A stretch of DNA of 42,872 bases from Pseudomonadota bacterium (GTDB lineage Bacteria > Pseudomonadota > Gammaproteobacteria > Burkholderiales > Burkholderiaceae_C): positions 1-42,872 of the forward strand of contig JAEZWW010000014.1 of assembly GCA_023442945.1 (NCBI GenBank). Direction: 5' to 3'. The first letter of the stretch is position 1. Each line of letters starts with the position of its first letter. Shown here piece by piece: positions 6,645 through 15,351 of the stretch. The translations under genes and the position numbers were made by a program. The notes below the pieces were generated by a model that was given only the letters and a program-made list of their open reading frames with translations, was not told the DNA's origin and did no database searches.

Positions 6645-7020
6645 GTGCTCAGGTTTTAAGGGTGTGGCGATGGCATGTGGTATCTGGCCATTGCCTTTTG
6701 ATTGCTATAAAAAGAGAAGCTGTTTGCGCCGATGGTTGTAGGGCTGTCGCCTGATTTGTCCTGAAAAACTCTTTGGCGCCTGATGAGGGCAGGTTGTTGA
6801 CGCATCCCCGCTGCAACGCCTGATTTCGGCGGGTCAGGGGCTAAGCCGTGACGGCGTCGGCCCCTGCGCCGACCCCCGCGCCAGTGCGGGGCACCCGCCT
6901 TTGGCGCTAGAGTGGGGCTGCACCAGTCAGAAGCCTGTAAGAGCCTGACGTGAACATTCCCCAGGTCAAGCCCGGCGACTGCCCGGGCCGGCGCCACAAA
7001 AAACCAGGAGACAAGGGCGT
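6645..7020. other. fumC-acs intergenic region (376 bp)
   Basis: Holds one interspersed repeat copy (6701-6748). The rest is the presumed acs leader, with a GC-rich stretch at about 6840-6900 containing several short inverted GGGGC/GCCCC repeats. AGGAG precedes the acs ATG. I see no convincing coding frame or clear sigma-70 promoter. Confidence 0.5.
6701..6748 (+). repeat. Interspersed repeat copy 2, upstream of acs
   Basis: ATTGCTATAAAAAGAGAAGC then TGTTTGCGCCGATGGTTGTAGGGCT, forward orientation. More diverged in the GC-rich half (TGTTTGCGCCGATGG) than the other copies but with the same order of blocks. Confidence 0.8.
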
Positions 7021-9003
7021 ATGAGCACGATTGAATCGGTTTTGGTCGAGAACCGCGTTTTCCCCCCCAGCGAAGTGCTGCAGAAGTCGGCCCGCATCGG
7101 TGGCATGGCCGCCTACAACGCGCTGTGCAAGGAGGCCGAGGACGACTTCCAGGGCTTCTGGGCCCGCCACGCGCGCGACAACCTGGTGTGGGCCAAGCCC
7201 TTCACCCAGGTGCTGGACGAATCCAACAAGCCTTTCTACCAATGGTTTGCCGACGGCCAGCTGAACGCCAGCGCCAACTGCCTGGACAAGCACGTCGGCA
7301 CGCCGGTCGAAAACAAGACCGCCATCATTTTTGAAGCCGACGACGGCACGGTGACGAAGGTCACCTACCGCGAGTTGCTGGACCGCGTCAGCCAGTTCGC
7401 CAACGCGCTGAAGGCGCACGGCGTCAAGAAGGGCGACCGCGTTCTGGTCTACATGCCGATGACCGTGGAAGGCGTGATCGCCATGCAGGCCTGCGCGCGC
7501 ATCGGCGCGACGCACAGCGTGGTGTTCGGCGGGTTTTCGGCCAAGGCGCTGCAAGAGCGCATCATCGACGGCGGCGCGGTGGCTGTCATCACCGCCAACT
7601 ACCAGCTGCGCGGCGGCAAGGAATTGCCGCTGAAAGCCATCGTCGACGAAGCGCTGGCCATGGGCGGCTGCGAGTCGATCCAAAACATCTTCGTGTTCGA
7701 GCGCACGCCCACCGCCTGCAACATGGTCGCGGGGCGCGACAAGACCTTTGCCGAAGCGCTGAAGGGCCAGAGCACCGATTGCCCGCCCGAAGTGGTGGAC
7801 GCCGAACACCCGCTGTTCGTGCTGTACACCAGCGGCTCCACCGGCAAGCCCAAGGGCGTGCAGCACGCGACCGGCGGCTACCTGCTGTGGGCCAAGATGA
7901 CGATGGACTGGACGTTCGACTTGAAGGCGGACGACATCTTCTGGTGCACGGCCGACATCGGCTGGATCACCGGCCACACCTACGTCGCCTATGGCCCGCT
8001 GGCCGCGGGCGCGACGCAGATCATTTTTGAAGGCGTGCCGACTTACCCGAACGCCGGGCGCTTCTGGCAGATGATCGAAAAGCACAAGTGCACGATCTTC
8101 TACACCGCGCCGACGGCGATCCGTTCGCTGATCAAGGCGTCGGAAACGGACGAGAAGGTCCACCCCAAGAACTGGGACCTGACCTCGCTGCGCATCCTGG
8201 GCAGCGTGGGCGAGCCGATCAACCCCGAAGCCTGGATGTGGTACTACCGCAATGTGGGTGGCGAGCGCTGCCCCATCGTCGACACCTTCTGGCAGACCGA
8301 AACGGGCGGCCACATGATCACGCCGCTGCCGGGCGCCACGCCGCTGGTGCCGGGCTCGTGCACGCTGCCGCTGCCGGGCATCATGGCCGCCATCGTGGAC
8401 GAGTCGGGCAACGAGCTGCCCAACGGCTCGGGCGGCATCTTGGTGGTCAAGAAGCCGTGGCCCAGCATGATCCGCACCATCTGGGGCGACCCGGAGCGCT
8501 TCAAGAAGAGCTACTTCCCGGAAGAGCTCAAGGGCTACTACCTCGCCGGCGACGGTGCGGTGCGCGACGCGCAAACCGGCTATTTCCGCATCACCGGCCG
8601 CATCGACGACGTGCTGAACGTGTCGGGCCACCGCATGGGCACGATGGAGATCGAGTCGGCGCTGGTCGCCAAGACCGACCTGGTGGCCGAAGCCGCCGTG
8701 GTGGGGCGCCCGGACGACGTGACGGGCGAGGCGATCTGCGCCTTCGTCGTGCTCAAGCGCAGCCTGCCGGAGGGCGCCGAGGCCAAGGCGATCGCGAAGG
8801 AGCTGCGCGACTGGGTTGCCAAGGAGATCGGCCCCATCGCCAAGCCCAAGGCCATCCGCTTTGGCGAGAACCTGCCCAAGACGCGGTCCGGCAAGATCAT
8901 GCGCCGCCTGCTGCGCAGCCTGGCCAAAGGCGAGCAGATCACGCAGGACACCAGCACGCTGGAAAATCCGGCGATCCTGACGCAGCTGGATCAGACCTAC
9001 TGA
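7021..9003 (+). CDS. acs: Acetyl-coenzyme A synthetase (660 aa)
   Basis: Activates acetate to acetyl-CoA through acetyl-AMP. It has the ANL-superfamily P-loop-like motif YTSGSTGKPKG (about residues 269-279), the DTFWQTETGG motif (about 422) that binds the adenylate, the hinge region with YLAGDGA and GRIDDVLNVSGHR, and the C-terminal PKTRSGKIMRR motif whose Lys is the usual site of regulatory acetylation. Length is standard. The ribosome-binding site AGGAG is about 11 nt upstream. It provides acetyl-CoA for the TCA/glyoxylate routes that also use the neighbouring fumarases. Transcription probably ends at the bidirectional hairpin at 9132-9159. Confidence 0.97.
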   Translation: MSTIESVLVENRVFPPSEVLQKSARIGGMAAYNALCKEAEDDFQGFWARHARDNLVWAKPFTQVLDESNKPFYQWFADGQLNASANCLDKHVGTPVENKTAIIFEADDGTVTKVTYRELLDRVSQFANALKAHGVKKGDRVLVYMPMTVEGVIAMQACARIGATHSVVFGGFSAKALQERIIDGGAVAVITANYQLRGGKELPLKAIVDEALAMGGCESIQNIFVFERTPTACNMVAGRDKTFAEALKGQSTDCPPEVVDAEHPLFVLYTSGSTGKPKGVQHATGGYLLWAKMTMDWTFDLKADDIFWCTADIGWITGHTYVAYGPLAAGATQIIFEGVPTYPNAGRFWQMIEKHKCTIFYTAPTAIRSLIKASETDEKVHPKNWDLTSLRILGSVGEPINPEAWMWYYRNVGGERCPIVDTFWQTETGGHMITPLPGATPLVPGSCTLPLPGIMAAIVDESGNELPNGSGGILVVKKPWPSMIRTIWGDPERFKKSYFPEELKGYYLAGDGAVRDAQTGYFRITGRIDDVLNVSGHRMGTMEIESALVAKTDLVAEAAVVGRPDDVTGEAICAFVVLKRSLPEGAEAKAIAKELRDWVAKEIGPIAKPKAIRFGENLPKTRSGKIMRRLLRSLAKGEQITQDTSTLENPAILTQLDQTY

Positions 9004-9131
9004 TCCGCAGCGCCTGTCCGCGCCCGTTCCAATGAAGGGGGCGGGCAACAAAAATTGCCCCGACGCTCACCCGCTGCGCGTGGTGCGCTGGACCCCGAGG
9101 GAGCCGTTTTGTCTTGGGGCGGCCCGGCAAC

Positions 9132-9159
9132 AAAAAAACCCGCCAGCGGCGGGTTTTTT
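9132..9159. terminator. Bidirectional Rho-independent terminator
   Basis: CCCGCC-AGC-GGCGGG stem-loop with seven A on the left and six T on the right. It serves acs (+) and, on the other strand, the convergent cytochrome c gene. Confidence 0.9.
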
Positions 9160-9175
9160 CATGGGCTGACGCTGC

Positions 9176-9487
9176 TTACTTGAGCGACAGGATCCAGGTG
9201 GCCAGCGATTTGGCTTCGTCGGCGTTTACGTTGGCGTTGGGGGGCATCGGCACGGCGCCCCACACACCCGAACCGCCCTTCTGGATCTTGGCGGCCAGCT
9301 TGTCCACTGCGCCGGCTTCCTTGCCGTACTTGGCGGCCACGTCCTTGTAGCTTGGGCCGACCAGCTTCTTGTCGGTGGCGTGGCAAGCCATGCAGTTCTT
9401 GGCCTTGGCCATTGCCTCGTCGGCCATGGCCGGTGCAGCGGCACCAACGGCAGCCAAGGTGGCAATAGTCATCAGAATACGCTTCAT
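9176..9487 (-). CDS. Small class I cytochrome c (103 aa), periplasmic
   Basis: Electron-shuttle cytochrome of the c551/c552 type. It has a Sec signal peptide (about residues 1-20, MKRILMTIATLAAVGAAAPA with cleavage near AMA-DE), one haem-binding CMACH motif (about 32-36) and a Met ligand likely in AVPMPPN. The mature ~80-residue size and the KLVGPSYKDVAAKY segment after the haem are typical of this family, which donates electrons to terminal oxidases or peroxidases. Start MKRILM is chosen for the signal peptide; the longer frame upstream lacks one. It faces acs across a shared terminator. Possible partner of the cbb3 oxidase in this window (inference). Confidence 0.92.
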   Translation of the reverse strand: MKRILMTIATLAAVGAAAPAMADEAMAKAKNCMACHATDKKLVGPSYKDVAAKYGKEAGAVDKLAAKIQKGGSGVWGAVPMPPNANVNADEAKSLATWILSLK

Positions 9488-9594
9488 CTTCGGTTCTCCA
9501 TCGCGGGTAGTTGCGCTACAGTCAATCAACGCCATTGTAGGCCGTGGGGTTGACATACTGCCCGCCGGTTGGGAGCGTCCACAAAGGGAAAACC

Positions 9595-9849
9595 ATGTAT
9601 TTCTTGGGCTTGGGAGTTATTTTGTTGCTGCTGAAATGGCAGGAAATCGGCCCGGTGGCGACGTGGTCGTGGTGGTGGGTGATGGCGCCCTTTGCCCTGG
9701 CCGTGGCCTGGTGGTCCTGGGCCGACTGGTCGGGCTACACCAAGCGCAAGGCGATGGAAAAAGACGACCAGCGCAAACTTGACCGGATCAATCGCCAGCG
9801 TGAGGCGATGGGCCAAAAGCCACGCGAAGCCGCTTCGCGCCGCCGTTGA
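9595..9849 (+). CDS. Small Trp-rich membrane protein (84 aa), TIGR04438-like
   Basis: Begins MYFLGLGVILLLLKWQEIGP, with a short hydrophobic segment, then a Trp-rich region (WSWWWVMAPF...AWWSWADWSG) giving a second membrane segment, then a basic, charged cytoplasmic-looking tail ending SRRR. This pattern matches the small Trp-rich protein family known from Burkholderiales, whose function is unknown. AAAGGGAAAACC precedes the ATG at 9595. It is divergent from the cytochrome c gene, with about 107 bp between. Confidence 0.8.
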   Translation: MYFLGLGVILLLLKWQEIGPVATWSWWWVMAPFALAVAWWSWADWSGYTKRKAMEKDDQRKLDRINRQREAMGQKPREAASRRR

Positions 9850-10189
9850 GGTTGTTTTTGAATCAAATCGGTGCTTAGCCCTAGAGCCACCTGCGCGACC
9901 AGCTATTAAAATTATAGTTAACCTGGTCTGATGCCGGTCTGAGCGCGCGGCCTTGTCGCGTCGCAATCGGCGCCCGCCGCACACCCACTGCGCCGCTGTC
10001 GCCCGCCGGACCCTGCTGGCGGCCAGGGTGCACCGCTTGCGACATAATTTACGCCTTGCGTGACCGGTGCGCAGCCCACCGCGGCAATCCGCGCGCAATG
10101 GGCGCACAAACCCTCCGGTCCGCCCAATCGCCCCAGGCACGCCGCACGGCGGCGTGGTGGGCCGCCCACCCGATTTACCCGCACCCACG
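9850..10189. other. Intergenic region upstream of ilvD (340 bp)
   Basis: Contains an interspersed repeat copy at 9872-9919. The remainder is GC-rich leader sequence with a possible -10 (CATAAT at 10043) but no convincing -35. No open frame here looks like a gene, and no T-box or attenuator peptide rich in branched-chain residues was seen. Confidence 0.5.
9872..9919 (-). repeat. Interspersed repeat copy 3, upstream of ilvD
   Basis: Minus-strand reading: AACTATAATTTTAATAGCTG then GTCGCGCAGGTGGCTCTAGGGC. The AT-rich half forms CTATAATTTTAATAG-type pairing. Confidence 0.85.
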
Positions 10190-12046
10190 ATGCCCGCCTA
10201 CCGTTCCAAGACTTCCACCGCCGGCCGCAACATGGCGGGCGCCCGTTCGCTGTGGCGCGCCACCGGCATGAAGGACGATGACTTCAGCAAGCCGATCATC
10301 GCCGTGGTCAACTCGTTCACCCAGTTCGTGCCCGGCCACGTGCACTTGAAGGACCTGGGCCAGCTGGTCGCGCGCGAGATCGAAGCCGCCGGCGGCGTTG
10401 CCAAGGAATTCAACACCATCGCCGTGGACGACGGCATTGCCATGGGCCACGACGGCATGTTGTATTCGCTGCCCAGCCGCGAGATCATTGCCGACTCGGT
10501 CGAATACATGGTGAACGCGCATTGCGCCGACGCCATGGTCTGCATCAGCAACTGCGACAAGATCACCCCCGGCATGCTGATGGCCGCCATGCGGCTGAAC
10601 ATCCCGGTCGTGTTCGTCTCCGGCGGCCCGATGGAAGCGGGCAAGGCGCGCCTGGCCGTGCCCGGCACGTCCACCATCCAGATCAAGAAGCTCGATTTGA
10701 TCGACGCCATGGTCATGGCCGCCGACGACAAGGTCAGCGACGCCGAAGTGGCCGAGGTGGAGCGTTCCGCCTGCCCGACTTGCGGATCGTGTTCGGGCAT
10801 GTTCACCGCCAACTCGATGAACTGCCTGGCCGAGGCGCTGGGCCTGGCGCTGCCGGGCAACGGCACGGTGGTGGCCACGCACTCGGACCGCGAACAGCTG
10901 TTCAAGCGCGCCGGCCGCCGCGTGGTGGATTTGGCCAAGCAGTACTACGAAAAGGACGACACGTCGATCCTGCCGCGATCGGTGGGGTTCAAGGCGTTTG
11001 AAAACGCCATGACGCTGGACATCGCCATGGGCGGCTCGACCAACACCATCCTGCACCTGCTGGCCATCGCGCAAGAAGCCGAGATCGACTTCACCATGGC
11101 CGACATCGACCGCCTGTCGCGCGTCGTGCCGCAGCTGTGCAAGGTGGCGCCCAACACCAACAAGTACCACATCGAAGACGTGCACCGCGCCGGCGGGATC
11201 ATGGCCATTCTGGGCGAGCTGGACCGTGCCGGTAAATTGCACACCGACGTGCCGACCGTCCACGCCAAGTCGATGAAGGAAGCGCTGGCGCAGTGGGACA
11301 TCACCCAGACCGACGACGACGCGGTCAAGACCTTCTACATGGCCGGCCCGGCCGGCATTCCGACGCAGGTCGCCTTCAGCCAGAGCACGCGCTGGCCCAG
11401 TCTGGACACCGACCGCGCCGAAGGCTGCATCCGCTCGTACGACCATGCCTTCAGCAAGGAAGGCGGCCTGGCCGTGCTGTTCGGCAACATCGCGCAGAAC
11501 GGTTGTGTGGTGAAGACGGCCGGCGTGGACGACTCCATTCTGGTGTTTGAAGGCCCGGCCCACGTGGTCGAGTCGCAGGACGAGGCGGTGGAAAACATCC
11601 TGGCCGACAAGGTCAAGGCAGGCGACGTGGTCGTCGTGCGCTACGAAGGTCCCAAGGGCGGCCCCGGCATGCAGGAAATGCTCTACCCGACCAGCTACAT
11701 CAAGTCCAAGGGCCTGGGCAAAGCCTGCGCGCTGCTGACCGACGGGCGCTTTTCGGGCGGCACGTCCGGCCTGTCGATCGGCCATTGCTCGCCCGAAGCG
11801 GCGGCTGGCGGCAACATCGGCCTGGTGCAAAGCGGCGACAAGATCCGCATCGACATCCCCAACCGCACCATCAACGTGCTGGTCAGCGACGAAGAGCTGG
11901 CCAAGCGCCGCGCCGCGCAGGACGCCGCCGGCTGGAAGCCGGCCAAGCCGCGCCCGCGCAAGGTGTCGACCGCGCTGAAGGCCTACGCCAAGCTGGTCAC
12001 GTCGGCCGACAAAGGCGCCGTGCGCGACGTCGGTCTGCTGGACTGA
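10190..12046 (+). CDS. ilvD: Dihydroxy-acid dehydratase (618 aa)
   Basis: Fe-S dehydratase of branched-chain amino-acid biosynthesis, converting 2,3-dihydroxy-3-methyl acids to 2-keto acids. Key features are Cys residues in CISNCDKITPG (about 119-129) and CPTCGSCSGMF (about 195-205) for cluster binding, and the C-terminal GRFSGGTSG motif (about 520). The start MPAYRSKTSTAGRNMAGARS is the conserved N-terminus; the longer open frame upstream is unrelated sequence. Length agrees with the ~615-residue family. A terminator follows at 12069-12088. Cytoplasmic. Confidence 0.97.
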   Translation: MPAYRSKTSTAGRNMAGARSLWRATGMKDDDFSKPIIAVVNSFTQFVPGHVHLKDLGQLVAREIEAAGGVAKEFNTIAVDDGIAMGHDGMLYSLPSREIIADSVEYMVNAHCADAMVCISNCDKITPGMLMAAMRLNIPVVFVSGGPMEAGKARLAVPGTSTIQIKKLDLIDAMVMAADDKVSDAEVAEVERSACPTCGSCSGMFTANSMNCLAEALGLALPGNGTVVATHSDREQLFKRAGRRVVDLAKQYYEKDDTSILPRSVGFKAFENAMTLDIAMGGSTNTILHLLAIAQEAEIDFTMADIDRLSRVVPQLCKVAPNTNKYHIEDVHRAGGIMAILGELDRAGKLHTDVPTVHAKSMKEALAQWDITQTDDDAVKTFYMAGPAGIPTQVAFSQSTRWPSLDTDRAEGCIRSYDHAFSKEGGLAVLFGNIAQNGCVVKTAGVDDSILVFEGPAHVVESQDEAVENILADKVKAGDVVVVRYEGPKGGPGMQEMLYPTSYIKSKGLGKACALLTDGRFSGGTSGLSIGHCSPEAAAGGNIGLVQSGDKIRIDIPNRTINVLVSDEELAKRRAAQDAAGWKPAKPRPRKVSTALKAYAKLVTSADKGAVRDVGLLD

Positions 12047-12068
12047 CCGCGCGCCAGACGCCATGAAC

Positions 12069-12094
12069 GGCCGCCTTCCCGGGCGGCCTTCTTG
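12069..12094 (+). terminator. Probable terminator after ilvD
   Basis: GGCCGCC-TTCCCG-GGCGGCC stem followed by TTCTTG. The strong stem but mixed T-tract makes it a plausible, not certain, Rho-independent terminator. Confidence 0.6.
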
Positions 12095-12131
12095 CTGGCG
12101 CGGCCCCAACGACCCAGGACCAAGCTACCCC

Positions 12132-12524
12132 ATGACCGCTGACCGCGATACCGCCCTGCAACGCGCCCACGCCGTGCTCGACTGGAACCGGCGCCACCTG
12201 CGCCACGACGTGCAGCTGACCGACGCGCTGGTGGGCGAATGCTTTGCCGACGCCTTCGTGGTGAAGCCCAACGGCCGCCACTACGACGCCACGCGCGCCA
12301 GCTACCGCGAATTTCTGGACGGCATGAAGCGCAACATGACCGGCATCGACTACGACGTGGGCAGCGCGGTGGTGGACGGGGCGTCGGTCGTGCTGTCCCT
12401 GCGCGCAAGCATCACCGACCTGGACGGCCAGGCCGCGCAGTTCGTCGCGCTGCTGCACATGCGCTTTGACGACGCGGGCAAGGTCACGCTGTGGGAAGAG
12501 GTGTACGTGCCCGCGCCGACGTGA
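12132..12524 (+). CDS. NTF2-like / SnoaL-like protein (130 aa)
   Basis: A compact alpha+beta sequence: an N-terminal helix (ALQRAHAVLDWNRRHL), then FADAFVVKPNGRHYDATRAS, then beta-strands ending RFDDAGKVTLWEEVYVPAPT. This is the layout of NTF2-like cone-fold proteins, with the Phe-x-Asp/Asn-Gly pattern and the final W-E-V-Y strand. Members include isomerases, hydrolases and ligand-binding proteins, so no reaction can be assigned. Start MTADRD follows the ilvD terminator; an in-frame ATG at 12063 lies before the hairpin and is unlikely. No signal peptide. Confidence 0.7.
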   Translation: MTADRDTALQRAHAVLDWNRRHLRHDVQLTDALVGECFADAFVVKPNGRHYDATRASYREFLDGMKRNMTGIDYDVGSAVVDGASVVLSLRASITDLDGQAAQFVALLHMRFDDAGKVTLWEEVYVPAPT

Positions 12525-12560
12525 TGTCTATCATGCATTTCAAGGCAAATCGGCCGGTGA

Positions 12561-12600
12561 CCCTACAGCCATCTGCGCGGGCAGCTATTGTTTTGATAGT
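12561..12600 (-). repeat. Interspersed repeat copy 4, upstream of rlmN-like gene
   Basis: Minus-strand reading: CTATCAAAACAATAGCTGCC then CGCGCAGATGGCTGTAGGG. CTAT/ATAG and CTGC/GCAG arms are both intact. Confidence 0.88.
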
Positions 12601-12672
12601 TTTCACGGGGTGTGCTACCCGCGGTTGCGCGGCCCTGCACCTCGGCCTGCGCACACCCGACCGCCCAAGCCC

Positions 12673-13701
12673 ATGCGCCTGCACACGCTGAAGCAGCGCC
12701 TGCACGACGCCGGCGCCGCGCCCCTCCACGCGCAGCGCATTCTGCGCGCCTGGTCGCACGCCTTGCCGCTGGAAAGCGGCCGGCGCCGGCCATCCACCTT
12801 TTTCCCCGCGGCGCTGCGGGCCAACGTGCCCACGATCGAGGCCGAGTTGGGCGCGCTGGCGCGCGTGCACGCCGTCCACCCCGGCGCGGACGGGTCCGAG
12901 CGCCTGGTGGTCGCGTTGGGCGACGGCCAGATGGTCGAAAGTGTGCTGCTGCCGCGCGGTGGCTTGTGCGTGTCGTCGCAAGTGGGCTGCGCCGTGGGCT
13001 GCCAGTTCTGCATGACCGGGCGCGACGGCCTGCTGCGCCAGGTCGGCAGCGCGGAAATCATCGCGCAGCTGGCTCTGGCGCGCGCGCGGCGCCCGGTCCG
13101 CCGGGTGGTGTTCATGGGCATGGGCGAGCCCGCGCACAACCTGGACAACGTGTTCGAGGCGATCGACTTCCTGGGCACCGTGGGCAACGTCGGGCACAAG
13201 AACATCGTGTTCTCCACGGTGGGCGACCCGCGCGCCTTCGAGCGCCTGCACGCCGCCACCGTCAAGCCCGCGCTGGCCCTGTCGCTGCACACCACGCGCG
13301 CCGATTTGCGCCGCAGCCTGCTGCCGCGCGCGCCCGATCTGACGCCGCAGGCCCTGGTCGACGAGGCCGAGCGCTACGCCCAGGCCTCGGGCTATCCGGT
13401 GCAGTACCAGTGGACGCTGCTGGAGGGCGTGAACGACAGCGCTGAGGAAGTCGATGGCCTGGTGCGGCTGCTGGTCGGCAAGCGCGGCATCCTCAACCTG
13501 ATCCCTTTCAACACGCTGGACGATTCACCGTTTCAGCGGCCCACGTGGGCGCGCTGCGAGGCGCTGGCGCGCACGCTGCATGAACGCGGCATCCTGACCA
13601 AGCTGCGCGATTCGGCTGGGCAGGACGTCGACGGCGGTTGCGGCCAGCTGCGGGCGCGGGCCATCCGCATCGCGCCGGCACCAGCCGCTGCGCGGGCCTG
13701 A
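12673..13701 (+). CDS. RlmN/Cfr-family radical SAM RNA methyltransferase (342 aa)
   Basis: The family adds a methyl group to an adenine of 23S rRNA or tRNA by a radical SAM, methyl-cysteine mechanism. Visible here are the pre-cluster Cys in GGLCVSSQVGC, the cluster motif CAVGCQFC (CxxxCxxC, about residues 110-117), MGMGEPAHN for SAM binding, and the C-terminal Cys in DVDGGCGQL (about 325) that carries the methyl group. Both mechanistic cysteines are therefore kept. At 342 residues it is about 40 shorter than E. coli RlmN, mostly in the N-terminal accessory domain. It is probably a second, divergent RlmN-like paralogue rather than the housekeeping copy; Cfr-like activity cannot be inferred. 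Cytoplasmic. Confidence 0.88.
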   Translation: MRLHTLKQRLHDAGAAPLHAQRILRAWSHALPLESGRRRPSTFFPAALRANVPTIEAELGALARVHAVHPGADGSERLVVALGDGQMVESVLLPRGGLCVSSQVGCAVGCQFCMTGRDGLLRQVGSAEIIAQLALARARRPVRRVVFMGMGEPAHNLDNVFEAIDFLGTVGNVGHKNIVFSTVGDPRAFERLHAATVKPALALSLHTTRADLRRSLLPRAPDLTPQALVDEAERYAQASGYPVQYQWTLLEGVNDSAEEVDGLVRLLVGKRGILNLIPFNTLDDSPFQRPTWARCEALARTLHERGILTKLRDSAGQDVDGGCGQLRARAIRIAPAPAAARA

Positions 13702-13744
13702 GAGAGCAGGCGGGGCCGGGCAGGGCGTCGCCGCCGCGGCCCGC

Positions 13745-15088
13745 TCAGGCGGGCATGCCAGCTTGCTCGTAGGCCGGGTCGACCACGTCTTCGCCGTCCA
13801 ACACGGCGCGCAGGCGGTCCATGTCAACGGCGTTTTCCCAGCGCGAAATCACCACGGTGGCGACCGCGTTGCCCATGAAGTTGGTGAGCGACCGGCATTC
13901 GCTCATGAAGCGGTCCACACCCAGGATCAGCGCCATCCCGGCCAGCGGCACTTCGGGCACCACCTGCAGCGTGGCGGCCAGGGTGATGAAGCCCGCGCCC
14001 GACACGCCCGCCGCGCCTTTCGAGCTGAGCATCGCCACCAGCAGCAACGCCACTTCGTGGCTGAAGGTCAGGTGCGTGTTGGTGGCCTGGGCGATGAACA
14101 GCGCCGCCAGCGTCATGTAGATGTTGGTGCCGTCCAGGTTGAAGGAATAGCCGGTCGGAATCACCAGGCCCACCACCGACTTGCTGCAGCCCGCGTGCTC
14201 CATCTTCTGCATCAGCGCGGGCAGGGCCGATTCGGACGAGGACGTGCCCAGCACCAGCAGCAATTCGGCCTTCAGGTAGCGGATCAGCTTGAGCACCGAG
14301 AAGCCGCAGAACCTGGCTACCGCCCCCAGGATGACCACCACGAACAGGATCGACGTGATGTAGAACGAGCCGACCAGCCAGGCCAAGTTGACCAGGCTTT
14401 CCAGCCCGAACTTGCCGATGGTGAACGCGATGGCGCCAAACGCGCCCAGCGGCGCCGCGCGCATCAGGATGCCGACCAGGCGGAACACCGGTGCCGTCAG
14501 CGCTTCCAGCAGGTTCAGCACTGGTTTGCCCGCATCCCCGACCGAGGCCAGCGCGATGCCGAACAGCACCGACACGAACAGCACCTGCAGGATGTTGTCG
14601 CCAACAAAGGGGCTGACCAGCGTGTTCGGGATGATGTCCATCAGGAACTTGACCAGGCTCATGTCGTGCGATGCCGACACGTAGCCCTTGACCGCGTTCT
14701 GGTCCAGGTCCGCCACGTTGACGTTCATGCCCGCGCCAGGCTGCACCAGGTGCGCCACGGCCATGCCGATGATCAGGGCCAGGGTCGAGAAGAACAGGAA
14801 GTAGCCCATGGTCTTCAGGAACACCCGCCCCAGCGTGCGCAGGTGGCTCATGCCGGCGATGCCGGTGGTGATCGTCAGGAAGATCACCGGCGCGATGATC
14901 ATCTTCACCAGTTTGATGAAGGCGTCGCCCAGCGGCTTGAGCTGGGCCGCGTAGGCCGGCTCGAAGTACCCCAGCAGCGCGCCCAGCACGATGGCGACGA
15001 TCACCTGGAAGTACAGGACCTTGTAGAACGGCTGTTTGATGTGGTGGGCCGGCGCGGAAGTGGGGGAGGCGGTGGTGACGGGTTGCAT
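13745..15088 (-). CDS. dctA: C4-dicarboxylate:cation symporter (447 aa)
   Basis: Imports succinate, fumarate and malate across the inner membrane. It is a DAACS-family protein with eight membrane helices and two re-entrant hairpins. Diagnostic motifs are LGTSSSESALPALMQKME (serine-rich hairpin), GYSFNLDGTNIYMTLAALF (cation/substrate site) and the C-terminal hairpin near VDRFMSECRSLTN. The start MQPVTTAS is chosen because the first helix follows at about residue 20 (FYKVLYFQVIVAIVLG); the longer upstream frame is not family-like. Convergent with the RlmN-like gene. Supplies substrate to the fumarases in this window. A matC-like role in malonate uptake is possible but unsupported. Confidence 0.95.
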   Translation of the reverse strand: MQPVTTASPTSAPAHHIKQPFYKVLYFQVIVAIVLGALLGYFEPAYAAQLKPLGDAFIKLVKMIIAPVIFLTITTGIAGMSHLRTLGRVFLKTMGYFLFFSTLALIIGMAVAHLVQPGAGMNVNVADLDQNAVKGYVSASHDMSLVKFLMDIIPNTLVSPFVGDNILQVLFVSVLFGIALASVGDAGKPVLNLLEALTAPVFRLVGILMRAAPLGAFGAIAFTIGKFGLESLVNLAWLVGSFYITSILFVVVILGAVARFCGFSVLKLIRYLKAELLLVLGTSSSESALPALMQKMEHAGCSKSVVGLVIPTGYSFNLDGTNIYMTLAALFIAQATNTHLTFSHEVALLLVAMLSSKGAAGVSGAGFITLAATLQVVPEVPLAGMALILGVDRFMSECRSLTNFMGNAVATVVISRWENAVDMDRLRAVLDGEDVVDPAYEQAGMPA

Positions 15089-15351
15089 CGGGCGACTTTG
15101 TGCTGGCGCTGGCTGAAACGCAGCGCGCTGGTCCGTGGTACGCGGGCGAAAAGATTCTATGCCCGCACCCGTGGTCTTTGGCAAGCCGTTTGTGCATCTT
15201 GCCCAGCGACGCAGTGCCCACTTACATCGGGGGGTTTGGCTTCGCCGCGTGGCGGCGCGCTGGGCGCGTCGGTCGGGCGGACCGTCGTCGGCGCATGTCG
15301 GTTGCGCTTGCGTCTGCGCCGCCAGCGGTCAGCGCGCAGGTCACGGGGCTT

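Noticed and set aside
6907..9051. 714-codon minus-strand open frame opposite acs
   Set aside because: Antisense shadow of acetyl-CoA synthetase; Ala/Arg/His-rich with no motifs.
10175..12109. 644-codon minus-strand frame opposite ilvD
   Set aside because: Antisense shadow of dihydroxy-acid dehydratase; no ribosome-binding site or recognisable domain.
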